Below the pieces are notes generated by a model that did not search any database, was not told where the DNA came from, and saw only the letters and a list, made by a program, of their open reading frames with translations. Made by a program: the position numbers and the translations under genes. A DNA stretch of 64,000 nucleotides from contig JARGNI010000021.1 in assembly GCA_029213195.1 (NCBI GenBank), forward strand, positions 35,062 to 99,061, written 5' to 3'. This DNA is from Verrucomicrobiales bacterium. GTDB taxonomy: Bacteria > Verrucomicrobiota > Verrucomicrobiia > Verrucomicrobiales > DEV007. Below, in pieces: positions 43,803 to 52,740 of this stretch (position 1 is its first letter; the number at the start of each line of letters is the position of its first letter).

Positions 43803-44980
43803 GAATCCTCCTTCTTTTCCGATGGCAGCACAAGTTCCACGAGGGCGCCTCCCTCCTCGGGAAAACGCAGCGTCAACGCGGCCTCGTCACCGAATGCATT
43901 CTCAAGTCGATTGCGGACATTCTCGAGCCCCACTCCATGCCCACGGCTCTCCGTTTCAGTATCAGGGTCCATCCCGTCATTCTGAATTCGGATCACCAAC
44001 TCCCCGGATTCCTTCTTTTCGGAAACGACCCGAAGGGTGGAAGGCGTGCTCTTCGGTTCGATCCCATGCTTTACGGCATTCTCGGCGAGCGGCTGAAGAA
44101 TCATGGGAGGAACCAGAATCGACAAGGTTTCCGGGTCGATGGTTTCCACGACAGTGAGACGATCTGGATACCTTACCTGCTCAATCGCGAGATAATCTTG
44201 AACCAGGCCCATCTCCTCCCGGAGTGGAATGAGCGGCTTCTCCCCAGAAACGAGGACGCGCCGCAAGAGGGTCGAGAGGCGATTCAACATCTCGTCTGCC
44301 TTCTCGACATCGGTATGAATGAGGGCGGAGACCGAGTTCAGAGCATTGAAGAGAAAGTGTGGCTGAAGCCGGCTTTGCAGTTCCCGGAGCCGGGCCTCGG
44401 CAAGGTTTCTCTGCAACGCCAGGGCCTTGCGAGTTCTCTCTTCATTGATCCGTCTCTGCAGAACAGAGGTCCCGATGAGGACAAAGACCCAGTTCAGGAG
44501 AAACCACCCGGGAGCCTTTCTCACCATGGTCCTGGTTCGAAACTGGTAGTCGTTGTTCCGGAGAAAGGGCCGTTTACGGACGCCTCGAATCTCTCGCCGC
44601 TGATCACGCTCACTCAACTCGGCTTGCTCCATGGCAGGCTGGGTCGCCGGGTAGATGACAAAGGCGACCAGGGTCTCGGCGAGAACGACCATGACGATGG
44701 AAATCACGAGATGCAGTCCGAAGTTCCGAAGCCTCTGTTTCCCGAAAAGAGGAAAGCGTTTCACCAGCCACCAGAGCATCGGGCCAAGGACCACCCAGGG
44801 AAGCCAATCCCGGACTACGACGATGATGGCCTGCGGCCAGCTGACCTCACTCCAGAGTGCCCTCTGCACGGTGAGAGTGGCCAGGACGACGATCCAGATT
44901 CCGAGATACGCGACGATTCGACCGATCCAGCGAGGGCGGGTCGATGCAGGCTCTGGTGAGTTGGGAGAATCTTCGGTCAA
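43799..44980 (-). CDS. LytS-type sensor histidine kinase
   Basis: A sensor kinase of the His_kinase (PF06580) class, about 393 residues from the chosen start. Four membrane helices occupy the N-terminal half (for example IVAYLGIWIVVLATL, WLPWVVLGPMLWWLV, LHLVISIVMVVLAETLVAFV, WFLLNWVFVLIG). The phosphoacceptor histidine lies in SRLQPHFLFNALNSV, followed by LQPLAENAVKHGIEP (N box) and SRGHGVGLENVRNRL (G box). No ATG precedes the first helix: only TTG codons are available (44980, 44989, 45016 and 45100), so the start is uncertain. The stop overlaps the regulator start. A PSD cytochrome gene diverges from it. Confidence 0.88.
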   Translation of the reverse strand: MTEDSPNSPEPASTRPRWIGRIVAYLGIWIVVLATLTVQRALWSEVSWPQAIIVVVRDWLPWVVLGPMLWWLVKRFPLFGKQRLRNFGLHLVISIVMVVLAETLVAFVIYPATQPAMEQAELSERDQRREIRGVRKRPFLRNNDYQFRTRTMVRKAPGWFLLNWVFVLIGTSVLQRRINEERTRKALALQRNLAEARLRELQSRLQPHFLFNALNSVSALIHTDVEKADEMLNRLSTLLRRVLVSGEKPLIPLREEMGLVQDYLAIEQVRYPDRLTVVETIDPETLSILVPPMILQPLAENAVKHGIEPKSTPSTLRVVSEKKESGELVIRIQNDGMDPDTETESRGHGVGLENVRNRLENAFGDEAALTLRFPEEGGALVELVLPSEKKEDS

Positions 44981-45132
44981 AGGACACAAGGAGTTGCAGT
45001 TGATCGAAAAACGCAAGGAGCAATCGGTGATCCACTGATCACGGGAGCCCCTGGGCGCCTGTTTTTCCTGGACTGGATGAAACGGTTTTTGCGACCACAA
45101 GTTGCCTCACGAACCCATTTTTTCCCGGGATC

Positions 45133-45165
45133 GATGAATTCGTCCCTCGAAAAGACGGATTCATC
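45133..45165. promoter_or_regulatory. 12-bp inverted repeat in the divergent kinase/PSD-cytochrome promoter region
   Basis: GATGAATTCGTC (45133-45144) pairs with GACGGATTCATC (45154-45165) with a nine-base loop; the only mismatch would be a G-U pair in RNA. The site lies 42 bases upstream of the start of the PSD1 cytochrome gene and between it and the divergent sensor kinase gene. No T run follows on either strand, so an operator or a leader hairpin is more likely than a terminator. Confidence 0.5.
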
Positions 45166-45207
45166 CCAAAGAGAAAACTTCTCCCGCAAAGTCGGGTTAT
45201 CCTCACC

Positions 45208-47868
45208 ATGATCGCGAAACCGATGCTTTCTCCCATGAACAGAAGTTCCCTTGCTCCCCTTTCGAACGCAGTCCGCCGAGGCATGCTCTTTGTCGGTCTC
45301 CTCCTTCTGTCCAAAGCCAGCATCGCCGAAGAGATCCCGCCCGAACATCTCGACTACTTCGAAACCCATGTGCGCCCCGCCCTCGTCAAGTATTGCTACG
45401 AGTGCCACTCCGTCGCCGAGGGAGAATCCAAGGGCGGTCTTTATCTCGATACACGGGAAGCGATGCGAGAAGGCGGAAGCACGGGCCCTCTCTTCGACGA
45501 CGAGAATTGGGAATACAGTCTCTTCGTCGATGCCGTGACGTGGAACGATCCCGATTTCGAAATGCCCCCCAAAAACAAGATGCCCCAGGATGTGATCGAC
45601 AAGCTCGTCCGCTGGGTGGAAATGGGCGCTCCGGATCCGCGGGAACGGAAAATTCACGTCGTCGAAACGGGTGTCGATATCGAAGCGGGAAAAGACCACT
45701 GGGCCTACCAAAGTCCGGTGGGGTCGGCTCAGCAGAACATTGATGACCTTGTCTCGGCTAAACGCGAAGCCGATGGGACCGAGCCCGTGGGAGAAGCCGA
45801 TGCGCTGAGTTTGCTTCGAAGACTCACTTTCGATCTCACCGGCCTGCCTCCCACCCCTCCCGAAATCAAAGCGTTTCATGCAGCCGAAAAGAAAGACCGT
45901 GAGGTCGCGATCCGCGAAAAGGTCGAGCAACTCCTCGATTCGCCCCAGTATGGAGAACGCTGGGGTCGTCATTGGCTCGACGTCGTTCGCTTCGGCGAAT
46001 CCGCGGGAACCCACAACATGAGCTACCCCTATGCGTGGCGTTTTCGGAACTATGTCATTGATTCCTTCAACGAGGACAAACCCTTCGACCGTCTCATCAC
46101 GGAGCACCTCGCCGGAGATCTTTTGCCGGCACGCTCCGATGAGGAAAAGCAGGAACTTCTCATCGCGACCGGTTTCCTGGCCATCGGCCCAAAGATCCAA
46201 AATGGGAAGAACCGCCAGGTCTTCGCGATGAATCTCATCGATGAGCAGATCGACACGACCACACGTGGTTTCATGGCCACCACGGTTTCCTGTGCCCGCT
46301 GCCACGATCACAAGTTCGACCCCATCTCGACTGCGGACTACTACGCCATGGCCGGAATCTTCAAGAGCACTGAGACGCTCTGGGGAACGATTGCGGGAAA
46401 CCAGAATCACCGCGCGTCGGACTTGTTGGAACTCCCCATTCCCGATACCGGCCTCAGCACCGAAGATCAGCGGGAAGAATATGAAGAGAAGAAAGCTCTT
46501 CTCGCCGAGTTGATCGAACGGAACAACTACCTCCGGGGTCGCTCCGGTGGCAAAGGAAAGGGCAAGGGAGGAGGAGGCAGGGCAGACCCCGAAGAACGTG
46601 CCGCGATGCTGGAGAAAGAGGGAATGGAGCAAAGAGATCTCATTCGACTGAAGCAGCAGATCCTCCGCACCGAAAGCGCGCTGAAATTTCTCAATCCTGA
46701 CGGAAGCGCCAAAACTTTCGCGATGGGAGTCCGCGAAGGCGATGTCGCGAACACCAACATCCTCGTCACCGGTGACGTCACCAAACCCGCCCAGGAAGTG
46801 GAACGCGGACTCCCCGAAGTTCTTCAATTCAAGGGAACACCAGAAGTCCCCTCCAGCGAGAGCGGCCGCCTGCAGCTTGCCGAGTGGATCACCTCCAAAG
46901 AGAATCCCCTCACCGCCCGCGTCATGGTCAACCGCATCTGGATGCACCTGACCGGAACTCCGATCGTCGAAACGATGGACAACTTCGGGACGACAGGCCT
47001 CCCTCCGTCCAACCAGGAACTCCTTGATCATCTTGCGATCCGCTTCATGGCGGGAGGCTGGTCGATCAAGAACCTGGTTCGTGAAATTGTCCTGACCGAC
47101 ACCTATCAATTGGCCTCCACTTTTCACTCCGAGAACTACGCCAAGGATCCTGCAAACACGACACACTGGAGAGCCAATGTCCGCCAGCTCGATGCCGAGT
47201 CTCTCCGCGACCAGATGCTACTCGTCAGTGGATTGCTCGACCGGACTCGACCCGAGACCTCGATGGTGCATGAGGCCGGTGATGTTCGCATCAGTGACGA
47301 CGGACGTGGAACCGATGTCGTCGCCAACATGAACCTCTCAAGTTTCCGCGGACGTTCGCTCTACCTTCCCGTCATGCGCGATGCTCTACCGGACTCGATG
47401 GGTCTCTTTGACTTCCCGGATCCGCAGGGCACCATCGGGAAGCGCCAACCCACCAATGTCGCCCCCCAGTCGCTCCATCTCATGAACAGCGAACTGGTCC
47501 AGATCCAGTCCCGAGCCATGGCAGAAGTATTGAGCCGCAACTTCTCATCGGTCCGCGACCAGGTCAGCAATGCTTTTCTCCTCGCCTACAGTCGACCCGC
47601 CACCAACGACGAAGTATCGAGTGGCCTTCAATTTCTTCAGAGCTTTGATCCCGGCGAACCTTCCGTCACCGAACCGCAACCGACCGCTGCTCCTGAAGGA
47701 AGATCCAAAGGGAAAGGCAAGGGCGGAAAAGGAAAGGGCAAAGGCAGAGCCGCGACTCCTGATGCGGCACCGGCATCCCAGAAGGAACCCATGACAACCG
47801 AGGAAACCAAGCTCGCCGCCTTTTGTCAGGCTCTCATGATGAGCGCCGAATTTCGCACCATCCATTGA
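45208..47868 (+). CDS. PSCyt1/PSCyt2/PSD1 (DUF1549/DUF1553) c-cytochrome-like protein with Lys-Gly inserts
   Basis: An 886-residue exported protein with a signal region (to about residue 40), a PSCyt1 haem domain with CYECH (63-67), a PSCyt2 (DUF1549) region (LLRRLTFDLTGLPPTPPEI, RWGRHWLDVVRF), a second haem-type motif CARCHDHKFDPI, and a C-terminal PSD1 (DUF1553) domain (MVNRIWMHLTGTPIV, SLHLMNSELVQ). Two Lys-Gly-rich low-complexity inserts interrupt it: one near residues 446-458 and one near 832-845. The role of this family is unknown. The ATG at 45208 is followed by another at 45235; the true start could be either. A DUF1501 gene follows after 39 bases. Confidence 0.88.
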   Translation: MIAKPMLSPMNRSSLAPLSNAVRRGMLFVGLLLLSKASIAEEIPPEHLDYFETHVRPALVKYCYECHSVAEGESKGGLYLDTREAMREGGSTGPLFDDENWEYSLFVDAVTWNDPDFEMPPKNKMPQDVIDKLVRWVEMGAPDPRERKIHVVETGVDIEAGKDHWAYQSPVGSAQQNIDDLVSAKREADGTEPVGEADALSLLRRLTFDLTGLPPTPPEIKAFHAAEKKDREVAIREKVEQLLDSPQYGERWGRHWLDVVRFGESAGTHNMSYPYAWRFRNYVIDSFNEDKPFDRLITEHLAGDLLPARSDEEKQELLIATGFLAIGPKIQNGKNRQVFAMNLIDEQIDTTTRGFMATTVSCARCHDHKFDPISTADYYAMAGIFKSTETLWGTIAGNQNHRASDLLELPIPDTGLSTEDQREEYEEKKALLAELIERNNYLRGRSGGKGKGKGGGGRADPEERAAMLEKEGMEQRDLIRLKQQILRTESALKFLNPDGSAKTFAMGVREGDVANTNILVTGDVTKPAQEVERGLPEVLQFKGTPEVPSSESGRLQLAEWITSKENPLTARVMVNRIWMHLTGTPIVETMDNFGTTGLPPSNQELLDHLAIRFMAGGWSIKNLVREIVLTDTYQLASTFHSENYAKDPANTTHWRANVRQLDAESLRDQMLLVSGLLDRTRPETSMVHEAGDVRISDDGRGTDVVANMNLSSFRGRSLYLPVMRDALPDSMGLFDFPDPQGTIGKRQPTNVAPQSLHLMNSELVQIQSRAMAEVLSRNFSSVRDQVSNAFLLAYSRPATNDEVSSGLQFLQSFDPGEPSVTEPQPTAAPEGRSKGKGKGGKGKGKGRAATPDAAPASQKEPMTTEETKLAAFCQALMMSAEFRTIH

Positions 47869-47907
47869 TCCACAATCGCCAACTTCAACTCCAACTCTCC
47901 TTCTATC

Positions 47908-49269
47908 ATGTTCCGAAACGACATCACCCGCCGCGACGCTGTTCGCACTCTTTCCACCGGTCTTGGAGGCATTGCCGCTGCCGCTCTCGGCGCAGAAAAA
48001 GCCTTCGGCGCCAGCAGCTCCAATCCCCTTGCATCCAAGAAGACCCATCTCGCGCCTCGCGCCAAGAGCGTCATCTACCTCTCGATGCGTGGAGCTCCTT
48101 CTCACGTCGATACGTTCGACTACAAGCCGCAACTGTCGAAAGACACGGGAAAATCCAGCAAGTATGCCGGTAATCTCCTCGGCTCTCCTTGGGAATTCAA
48201 TCAGCACGGAGAAAGCGGACTCTGGATCTCCGATCTCTTCCCGAACGTGGCGAAACACGCCGACGATCTCTGCATCCTCAACGGAATGCACCAGGACAGC
48301 TCGAACCACCGACCGGCCGTGACCGCCACCCACACGGGTAGCGTCAATTTCATCCGCCCCTCGATGGGTTCGTGGGCGCTCTACGGTCTCGGTACCGAGA
48401 ACACCAATCTCCCCGGCTACATCGTTCTGGGAGGAGGTCAGAAAGGTGACTACGGCAGCGCCTTTCTCCCTGCCTATTACCAAGGCACGATGATCGGAGG
48501 AAAAAGCAATGCCCCTGGGCCTCCCCGTGTCCCTAATATCGCCAACACCATAATGGATGCGAAAGCCCAGCGGAGTCAGCTCGACTTCGTCCAGATGCTC
48601 AACCGCAACATGCTGGAGCGCGATGTTCACTCCCCCATCGCGGAAGGAATGATGCAATCCGCCGAGCTCGCCTACTCGATGCAGACTTCGATGCCGGAAC
48701 TCCTCGACTATGAGAGCGAGTCCGCCGCCACCCTCGATGCTTACGGGCTCAACAACAGTGGCACATCCGGTTTCGGAAAAAACTGCCTCCTCGCCCGCCG
48801 CATGGTCGAACGCGGCGTGCGATTTGTCGAAGTCGCTCACGGGAACTGGGATCACCATGACAAACTGCAGGAAAGCATGACTCAGACCTGCGGCGAAACC
48901 GACGGTCCGATCGCTGCCCTGCTCGCTGACCTCAAGCAACGTGACCTTTTGAAAGACACCCTCATTCTCTGGGGGGGCGAGTTTGGTCGCACCCCGAACG
49001 GAAGCGCCAATAACGATGGCCGCGGACACAATGCCAAGGGCTACACGACCTGGATGGCCGGAGGCGGCGTCAAAGGCGGGATGACCTACGGCGCCACCGA
49101 CGACCATGGCTACGAGGCCATCGAAGGCCGCATGCACCTCCATGACTGGCACGCGACGATCCTGCATCTGCTCGGTCTCAATCACGAAAAACTCACCTAT
49201 CGCTACGCGGGGCGGGATTTTCGTCTCACCGATGTTCACGGATACGTTCCTGAAGAAATTCTCTTGTGA
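47908..49269 (+). CDS. DUF1501 protein (Tat-type signal), partner of the PSD1 cytochrome
   Basis: A 453-residue member of DUF1501, an alkaline-phosphatase-like exported family. The N-terminus carries an RR signal (ITRRDAVRTLSTGLGG), then SVIYLSMRGAPSHVDTFDYKP, LNGMHQDSSNHRPA, VEVAHGNWDHHDK and ILWGGEFGRTPNG, all family hallmarks. The first start block and the 39-base gap from the PSD1 gene indicate an operon, the recurring PSD1-DUF1501 pairing in this phylum. The activity is unknown. Confidence 0.93.
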   Translation: MFRNDITRRDAVRTLSTGLGGIAAAALGAEKAFGASSSNPLASKKTHLAPRAKSVIYLSMRGAPSHVDTFDYKPQLSKDTGKSSKYAGNLLGSPWEFNQHGESGLWISDLFPNVAKHADDLCILNGMHQDSSNHRPAVTATHTGSVNFIRPSMGSWALYGLGTENTNLPGYIVLGGGQKGDYGSAFLPAYYQGTMIGGKSNAPGPPRVPNIANTIMDAKAQRSQLDFVQMLNRNMLERDVHSPIAEGMMQSAELAYSMQTSMPELLDYESESAATLDAYGLNNSGTSGFGKNCLLARRMVERGVRFVEVAHGNWDHHDKLQESMTQTCGETDGPIAALLADLKQRDLLKDTLILWGGEFGRTPNGSANNDGRGHNAKGYTTWMAGGGVKGGMTYGATDDHGYEAIEGRMHLHDWHATILHLLGLNHEKLTYRYAGRDFRLTDVHGYVPEEILL

Positions 49270-49286
49270 GGTAGAACAGGAAGAAG

Positions 49287-49319
49287 GGGGAGCGGGATTT
49301 CCGGTAGGTTCCGCTCCCC
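49287..49319 (+). terminator. Possible hairpin after the DUF1501 gene
   Basis: GGGGAGCGG (49287-49295) pairs perfectly with CCGCTCCCC (49311-49319) around a 15-base loop, beginning 18 bases after the DUF1501 stop. No T run follows, so this is a weak or factor-dependent terminator at best. The rest of the 285-base gap up to cdsA holds nothing I can name. Confidence 0.45.
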
Positions 49320-49554
49320 GTATCTCCTGTGACTGAACCGGCAAAGGCTCCGGCGGGACCGCGTTTCCCAATTGATCGTCCGCCATTCAAAAACACGCCC
49401 CAGCTCACCCTGGCGACCACCAGCCACTTCAGATCCGACGGAATCCACGGTCAGATCCAGGAAATTGGAGGGGTGTGAGAGGTCACGATTCGCCCGATTT
49501 ATTCATTGCCAAGTTCCACGGCTGCTTGTTTCATGAGAACCACCGACGTGCGCA

Positions 49555-50538
49555 ATGCCCGAAAACCCTGCCGACGATTCCCAGGGCTCCCCGGAAGATG
49601 AAAAAGGAGCCAATTTGCCTTCGGGCCCCCTGCCCGGGGAAAACCCGACGCCAACTCTGACCGACAGTGCCGCAAAGAGGCGGGCGTTCAAAAGCCGTCT
49701 TATCAGCACGGTCTTCCTCATTGCTATTCTAGGAGTTGCGTTCTACTTCTCGCAGGACTGGCTCTACTCCGTCCTCTTCGGAATCATCTCCCTCGGCGCG
49801 CTGATCGAGTATTTCCGTCTCTTCCCGATCCGGGGGTTTCGTCGCTTTCGCTGGCAGACCTATGGCGTCAGCGTCGCCTACATCATTTTTCTCTTTGCTC
49901 CGATCTGGGGATTCGAAGCCGGGTGGTTGACCGAGATCGATGGACTGGCCGTCGCCCTGCTCGTCACCCTCGTCGTCCTCGAGCGATTGCGGTCTCCCAT
50001 TGAGGGATTCCGGACCCTGGATGAGATCTCGGCCACGATCTTTGGATTCATTTACTGCGTCCTCCTTTTCAGTTTTGTCCCCAAGGTCCTCATGCTCCCC
50101 TTGGTCAACGAGGCGGGTGATCCTTCGGCGCACTTCTACGTCATCTATCTCATCGCCGTGACGAAGCTCACCGACATGGGTGCCTATCTCGTCGGATCCC
50201 TGATTGGTCGAGACAAGATGGTTCCCCATGTCAGCCCGGGAAAGACCTGGCAGGGCTTTGGAGGGGCAATCTTCTTTGCCGTAGCGGGGAGCTTCACGAT
50301 GTATTTCGCGATGGGAGATCAAATCCCCATCATCGGCCCCCTCCACGCACTGGTGCTCGCCGTCCTCCTCGCGCTCGTCGCCGTGCTCGGAGACCTCGCC
50401 GAGTCGATTCTCAAGCGCAGCCTCGAAGCGAAAGACAGTGGTCAGGTCATGCCCGGGATCGGTGGATTTCTCGACCTGATCGACTCCGTCATTTTCACGG
50501 CTCCCCTTTTCTACATCTACCTTCTCGTCTTCAGCTGA
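49555..50538 (+). CDS. cdsA: Phosphatidate cytidylyltransferase
   Basis: CdsA makes CDP-diacylglycerol from phosphatidate and CTP, the branch point of membrane phospholipid synthesis. The 327-residue membrane protein has about eight helices and the family signature near its C-terminus: SILKRSLEAKDSGQVMPGIGG followed by FLDLIDS (residue blocks near 285-310). Two canonical positions differ: the His of PGHGG is Ile and the Arg of DRIDS is Leu, changes I would expect to be lineage variants. A Pro/Glu-rich N-terminal tail of about 40 residues is unusual. dxr starts seven bases later. Confidence 0.9.
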   Translation: MPENPADDSQGSPEDEKGANLPSGPLPGENPTPTLTDSAAKRRAFKSRLISTVFLIAILGVAFYFSQDWLYSVLFGIISLGALIEYFRLFPIRGFRRFRWQTYGVSVAYIIFLFAPIWGFEAGWLTEIDGLAVALLVTLVVLERLRSPIEGFRTLDEISATIFGFIYCVLLFSFVPKVLMLPLVNEAGDPSAHFYVIYLIAVTKLTDMGAYLVGSLIGRDKMVPHVSPGKTWQGFGGAIFFAVAGSFTMYFAMGDQIPIIGPLHALVLAVLLALVAVLGDLAESILKRSLEAKDSGQVMPGIGGFLDLIDSVIFTAPLFYIYLLVFS

Positions 50539-50544
50539 TTTCGC

Positions 50545-51708
50545 ATGGGAGAGGAAATTCAACGCAAGAAAGTCGTCGTTCTCGGGTCGACTGGATCCAT
50601 CGGAGAAAGTACTCTCAAAGTGGCACGGGATATCCCAGAACGGATGGAAGTCGTCGGGCTTGCCGCCAATCGCAGTGTCGATGCTCTGGCCCGGCAGATT
50701 GGGGAGTTCGAGATTCAACAGGGTTGCCTCTATGATCCAACAGGGTTGGACTCCCTCATTTCCCAGGTTTCCAGCGATGTCGCGATCCATACGGGGGAAG
50801 AAGGCTTGATCGAACTGGCAACAATGCCCGAAGCCGATCTCGTCCTCATCGCCATTGTCGGAGTCGCCGGTCTACGCCCTGCCCTCGCCGCCATCGAAGC
50901 GGGAAAAGACATCGCCGTCGCAAGCAAGGAGATTCTCGTCATGGCAGGAGAAGCGGTCATGACCGCAGCCCGGGAAAAGGGCGTCCGCGTGCTGCCTGTC
51001 GATTCCGAGCACAATGCGATCTTTCAATGCCTCGAAGATCGATCGTCCAGAGACGTTTCCCGACTCATCCTGACAGCTTCCGGGGGACCTTTTCGAACCC
51101 TTCCCGCTGCCCACCTTGTGAATGTCACCAAGGCCCAGGCGCTCAAGCATCCGACGTGGGAGATGGGGCAGAAAATCACGATCGACTCCGCAACGCTATT
51201 CAACAAGGGGCTCGAGATGATCGAAGCTCGCTGGCTTTTCGATATCGAGATGGCTCGAGTCGATGTCATCGTCCACCCACAGAGCATCGTTCACTCCATG
51301 GTGGAGTTCATCGACAGCTCCATCCTTGCGCAACTCAGCACCACGGACATGTGCTTTCCGATCCAGTATGCGGTGACCTGGCCCGAGCGAGTTCCGAACA
51401 CGCTGCCTCCCCTCGATTTTGCCGAACTGGCCCGACTCGATTTTGAAGCCCCTCGATGGGACGACTTCCCCGCCTTGGGCCTGGCCAAGGAAGCAGGCAC
51501 CGCGGGTGGCACACTCCCTGCAGTGATGAACGCCGCGAATGAAGTCGCCGTGAGCTCCTTTCTCGCCGAAGAAATCCCCTTTCCGAAGATCTGGGAAACC
51601 GTCGCTGCCACGATGCGCGATCACACCACCATTTCTCACCCCAGCCTCGATGAGATCATCAATGCCGATCTCGAGGCCCGCAGCCTAGCCCAGGAATACA
51701 TTGCATGA
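50545..51708 (+). CDS. dxr: 1-deoxy-D-xylulose 5-phosphate reductoisomerase
   Basis: Dxr (IspC) makes 2-C-methyl-D-erythritol 4-phosphate, the first committed step of the MEP isoprenoid pathway, using NADPH. The 387-residue protein shows the NADPH-binding VVLGSTGSIGESTL, SKEILVMAGE, the metal and catalytic VDSEHNAIFQCL, LTASGGPFR and HPTWEMGQKITIDSATLFNKG (in parts) plus PQSIVHSMVEF. It follows cdsA as in the widespread cdsA-dxr order. Its stop overlaps the ROK gene start (ATGA). Confidence 0.97.
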   Translation: MGEEIQRKKVVVLGSTGSIGESTLKVARDIPERMEVVGLAANRSVDALARQIGEFEIQQGCLYDPTGLDSLISQVSSDVAIHTGEEGLIELATMPEADLVLIAIVGVAGLRPALAAIEAGKDIAVASKEILVMAGEAVMTAAREKGVRVLPVDSEHNAIFQCLEDRSSRDVSRLILTASGGPFRTLPAAHLVNVTKAQALKHPTWEMGQKITIDSATLFNKGLEMIEARWLFDIEMARVDVIVHPQSIVHSMVEFIDSSILAQLSTTDMCFPIQYAVTWPERVPNTLPPLDFAELARLDFEAPRWDDFPALGLAKEAGTAGGTLPAVMNAANEVAVSSFLAEEIPFPKIWETVAATMRDHTTISHPSLDEIINADLEARSLAQEYIA

Positions 51709-52694
51709 GTAAGAAGAAGAAACACTATGAGGGTCGCGTCTGGATTGGATTCGACCTCGGCGGCACCAAGATGCTTGCCAAGGTTTTCAACGACGACTAT
51801 CAGACCCTCGGTCGAGCCAAGCAAAAGACCCAAGGGGCGAAGGGAGCCGAATCGGGCCTCTCCCGGATGGCCGAGACCATCGAGGAAGCTCTCGACGATG
51901 CCGGGGTCAAACCAAAGCAGATTTGCGGGATCGGAGTCGGCTGCCCCGGCCCAATCAATCCGGGAACGGGTGTCATCGTGGAAGCGCCGAACCTCGGTTG
52001 GCGCAATGTTCCGGTCGAAGAGTATCTCGGGGAAGCCTTCGACGCCCGAGCCGTCATATGCAACGATGTCGATGCCGGAGTCTTTGCCGAATACCAGGAA
52101 GGTGCCGCCCGCGGGGCCCGATGCGCCGTTGGAATTTTCCCGGGAACCGGAATTGGAGCCGGAGCCGTCATCGACGGTCGTCTCGTCCAGGGAGCGAACC
52201 TGTCCTGCATGGAACTGGGACACATCCCTCTCTTCCCCGAAACCTCCGGTCACGGAGAAGGGGGCTCTACGCTGGAGATGGAATGCTCCCGACTCAAGAT
52301 CGCCTCGGAAGCCGCCCGCGCCGCCTATCGCGGACTCGCCCCCAATCTCCTCAAGGCCTGTGGAACTGACATTTCCAAGATCACCAGCGGAAAGCTCGCG
52401 GCAGCCGTTGAGGCCGGCGACACGGAAATCGAGAACATCATCCATCGTGCTGCAACCCTCCTCGGATGTGGTGTCGCCACCGTGATCCATCTGCTGTCCC
52501 CCGACCGCATCGTCCTCGGAGGCGGCCTCGTCGAGGCGCTTCCGGAACTCTACGTTTCCACGGTCCTCGAAGCCGCACGCGACCGGGTCCTCCCCGCCTA
52601 TCGTGATTCCTTCTCCATCGTCGCCGCCGAGCTCGAAGACGATGCCGGAGTCATGGGAGCCGCCGCCTGGGCTCGCAAGACGATCGAGGGCTGA
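51705..52694 (+). CDS. ROK-family sugar kinase lacking the zinc motif
   Basis: A 329-residue protein of the ROK family, which includes glucokinases and fructokinases. Visible are the P-loop-like FDLGGTKMLAKVF (11-23), the catalytic pocket VICNDVDAGVFAE, GVGCPGPINPGTGV, FPGTGIGAGAVIDG and RIVLGGGLVEALP. The usual zinc motif CxCGxxGCxE is absent: the region after CMELGHIPLF has only HGEGG-type residues. The overlap with dxr (ATGA) means coupled translation. Glucokinase is a reasonable guess; the substrate and any link to isoprenoid synthesis are unproven. Confidence 0.85.
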   Translation: MSKKKKHYEGRVWIGFDLGGTKMLAKVFNDDYQTLGRAKQKTQGAKGAESGLSRMAETIEEALDDAGVKPKQICGIGVGCPGPINPGTGVIVEAPNLGWRNVPVEEYLGEAFDARAVICNDVDAGVFAEYQEGAARGARCAVGIFPGTGIGAGAVIDGRLVQGANLSCMELGHIPLFPETSGHGEGGSTLEMECSRLKIASEAARAAYRGLAPNLLKACGTDISKITSGKLAAAVEAGDTEIENIIHRAATLLGCGVATVIHLLSPDRIVLGGGLVEALPELYVSTVLEAARDRVLPAYRDSFSIVAAELEDDAGVMGAAAWARKTIEG

Positions 52695-52740
52695 CGCTTC
52701 GTTCTCATTTACGCTCACTGCTTCGGCCCATTGCCCTGAC

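Noticed and set aside
44977..47166. A 729-codon minus-strand frame opposite the PSD1 cytochrome gene
   Set aside because: Same bias effect; it also overlaps the sensor kinase start region and shows no protein family features.
47545..49386. A 613-codon minus-strand frame opposite the DUF1501 gene
   Set aside because: The plus strand has unmistakable DUF1501 motifs; the antisense frame has none.
49320..49554. A small gene or RNA upstream of cdsA
   Set aside because: No frame has a start, ribosome site or protein-like codons, and no tRNA-like cloverleaf could be built by eye.
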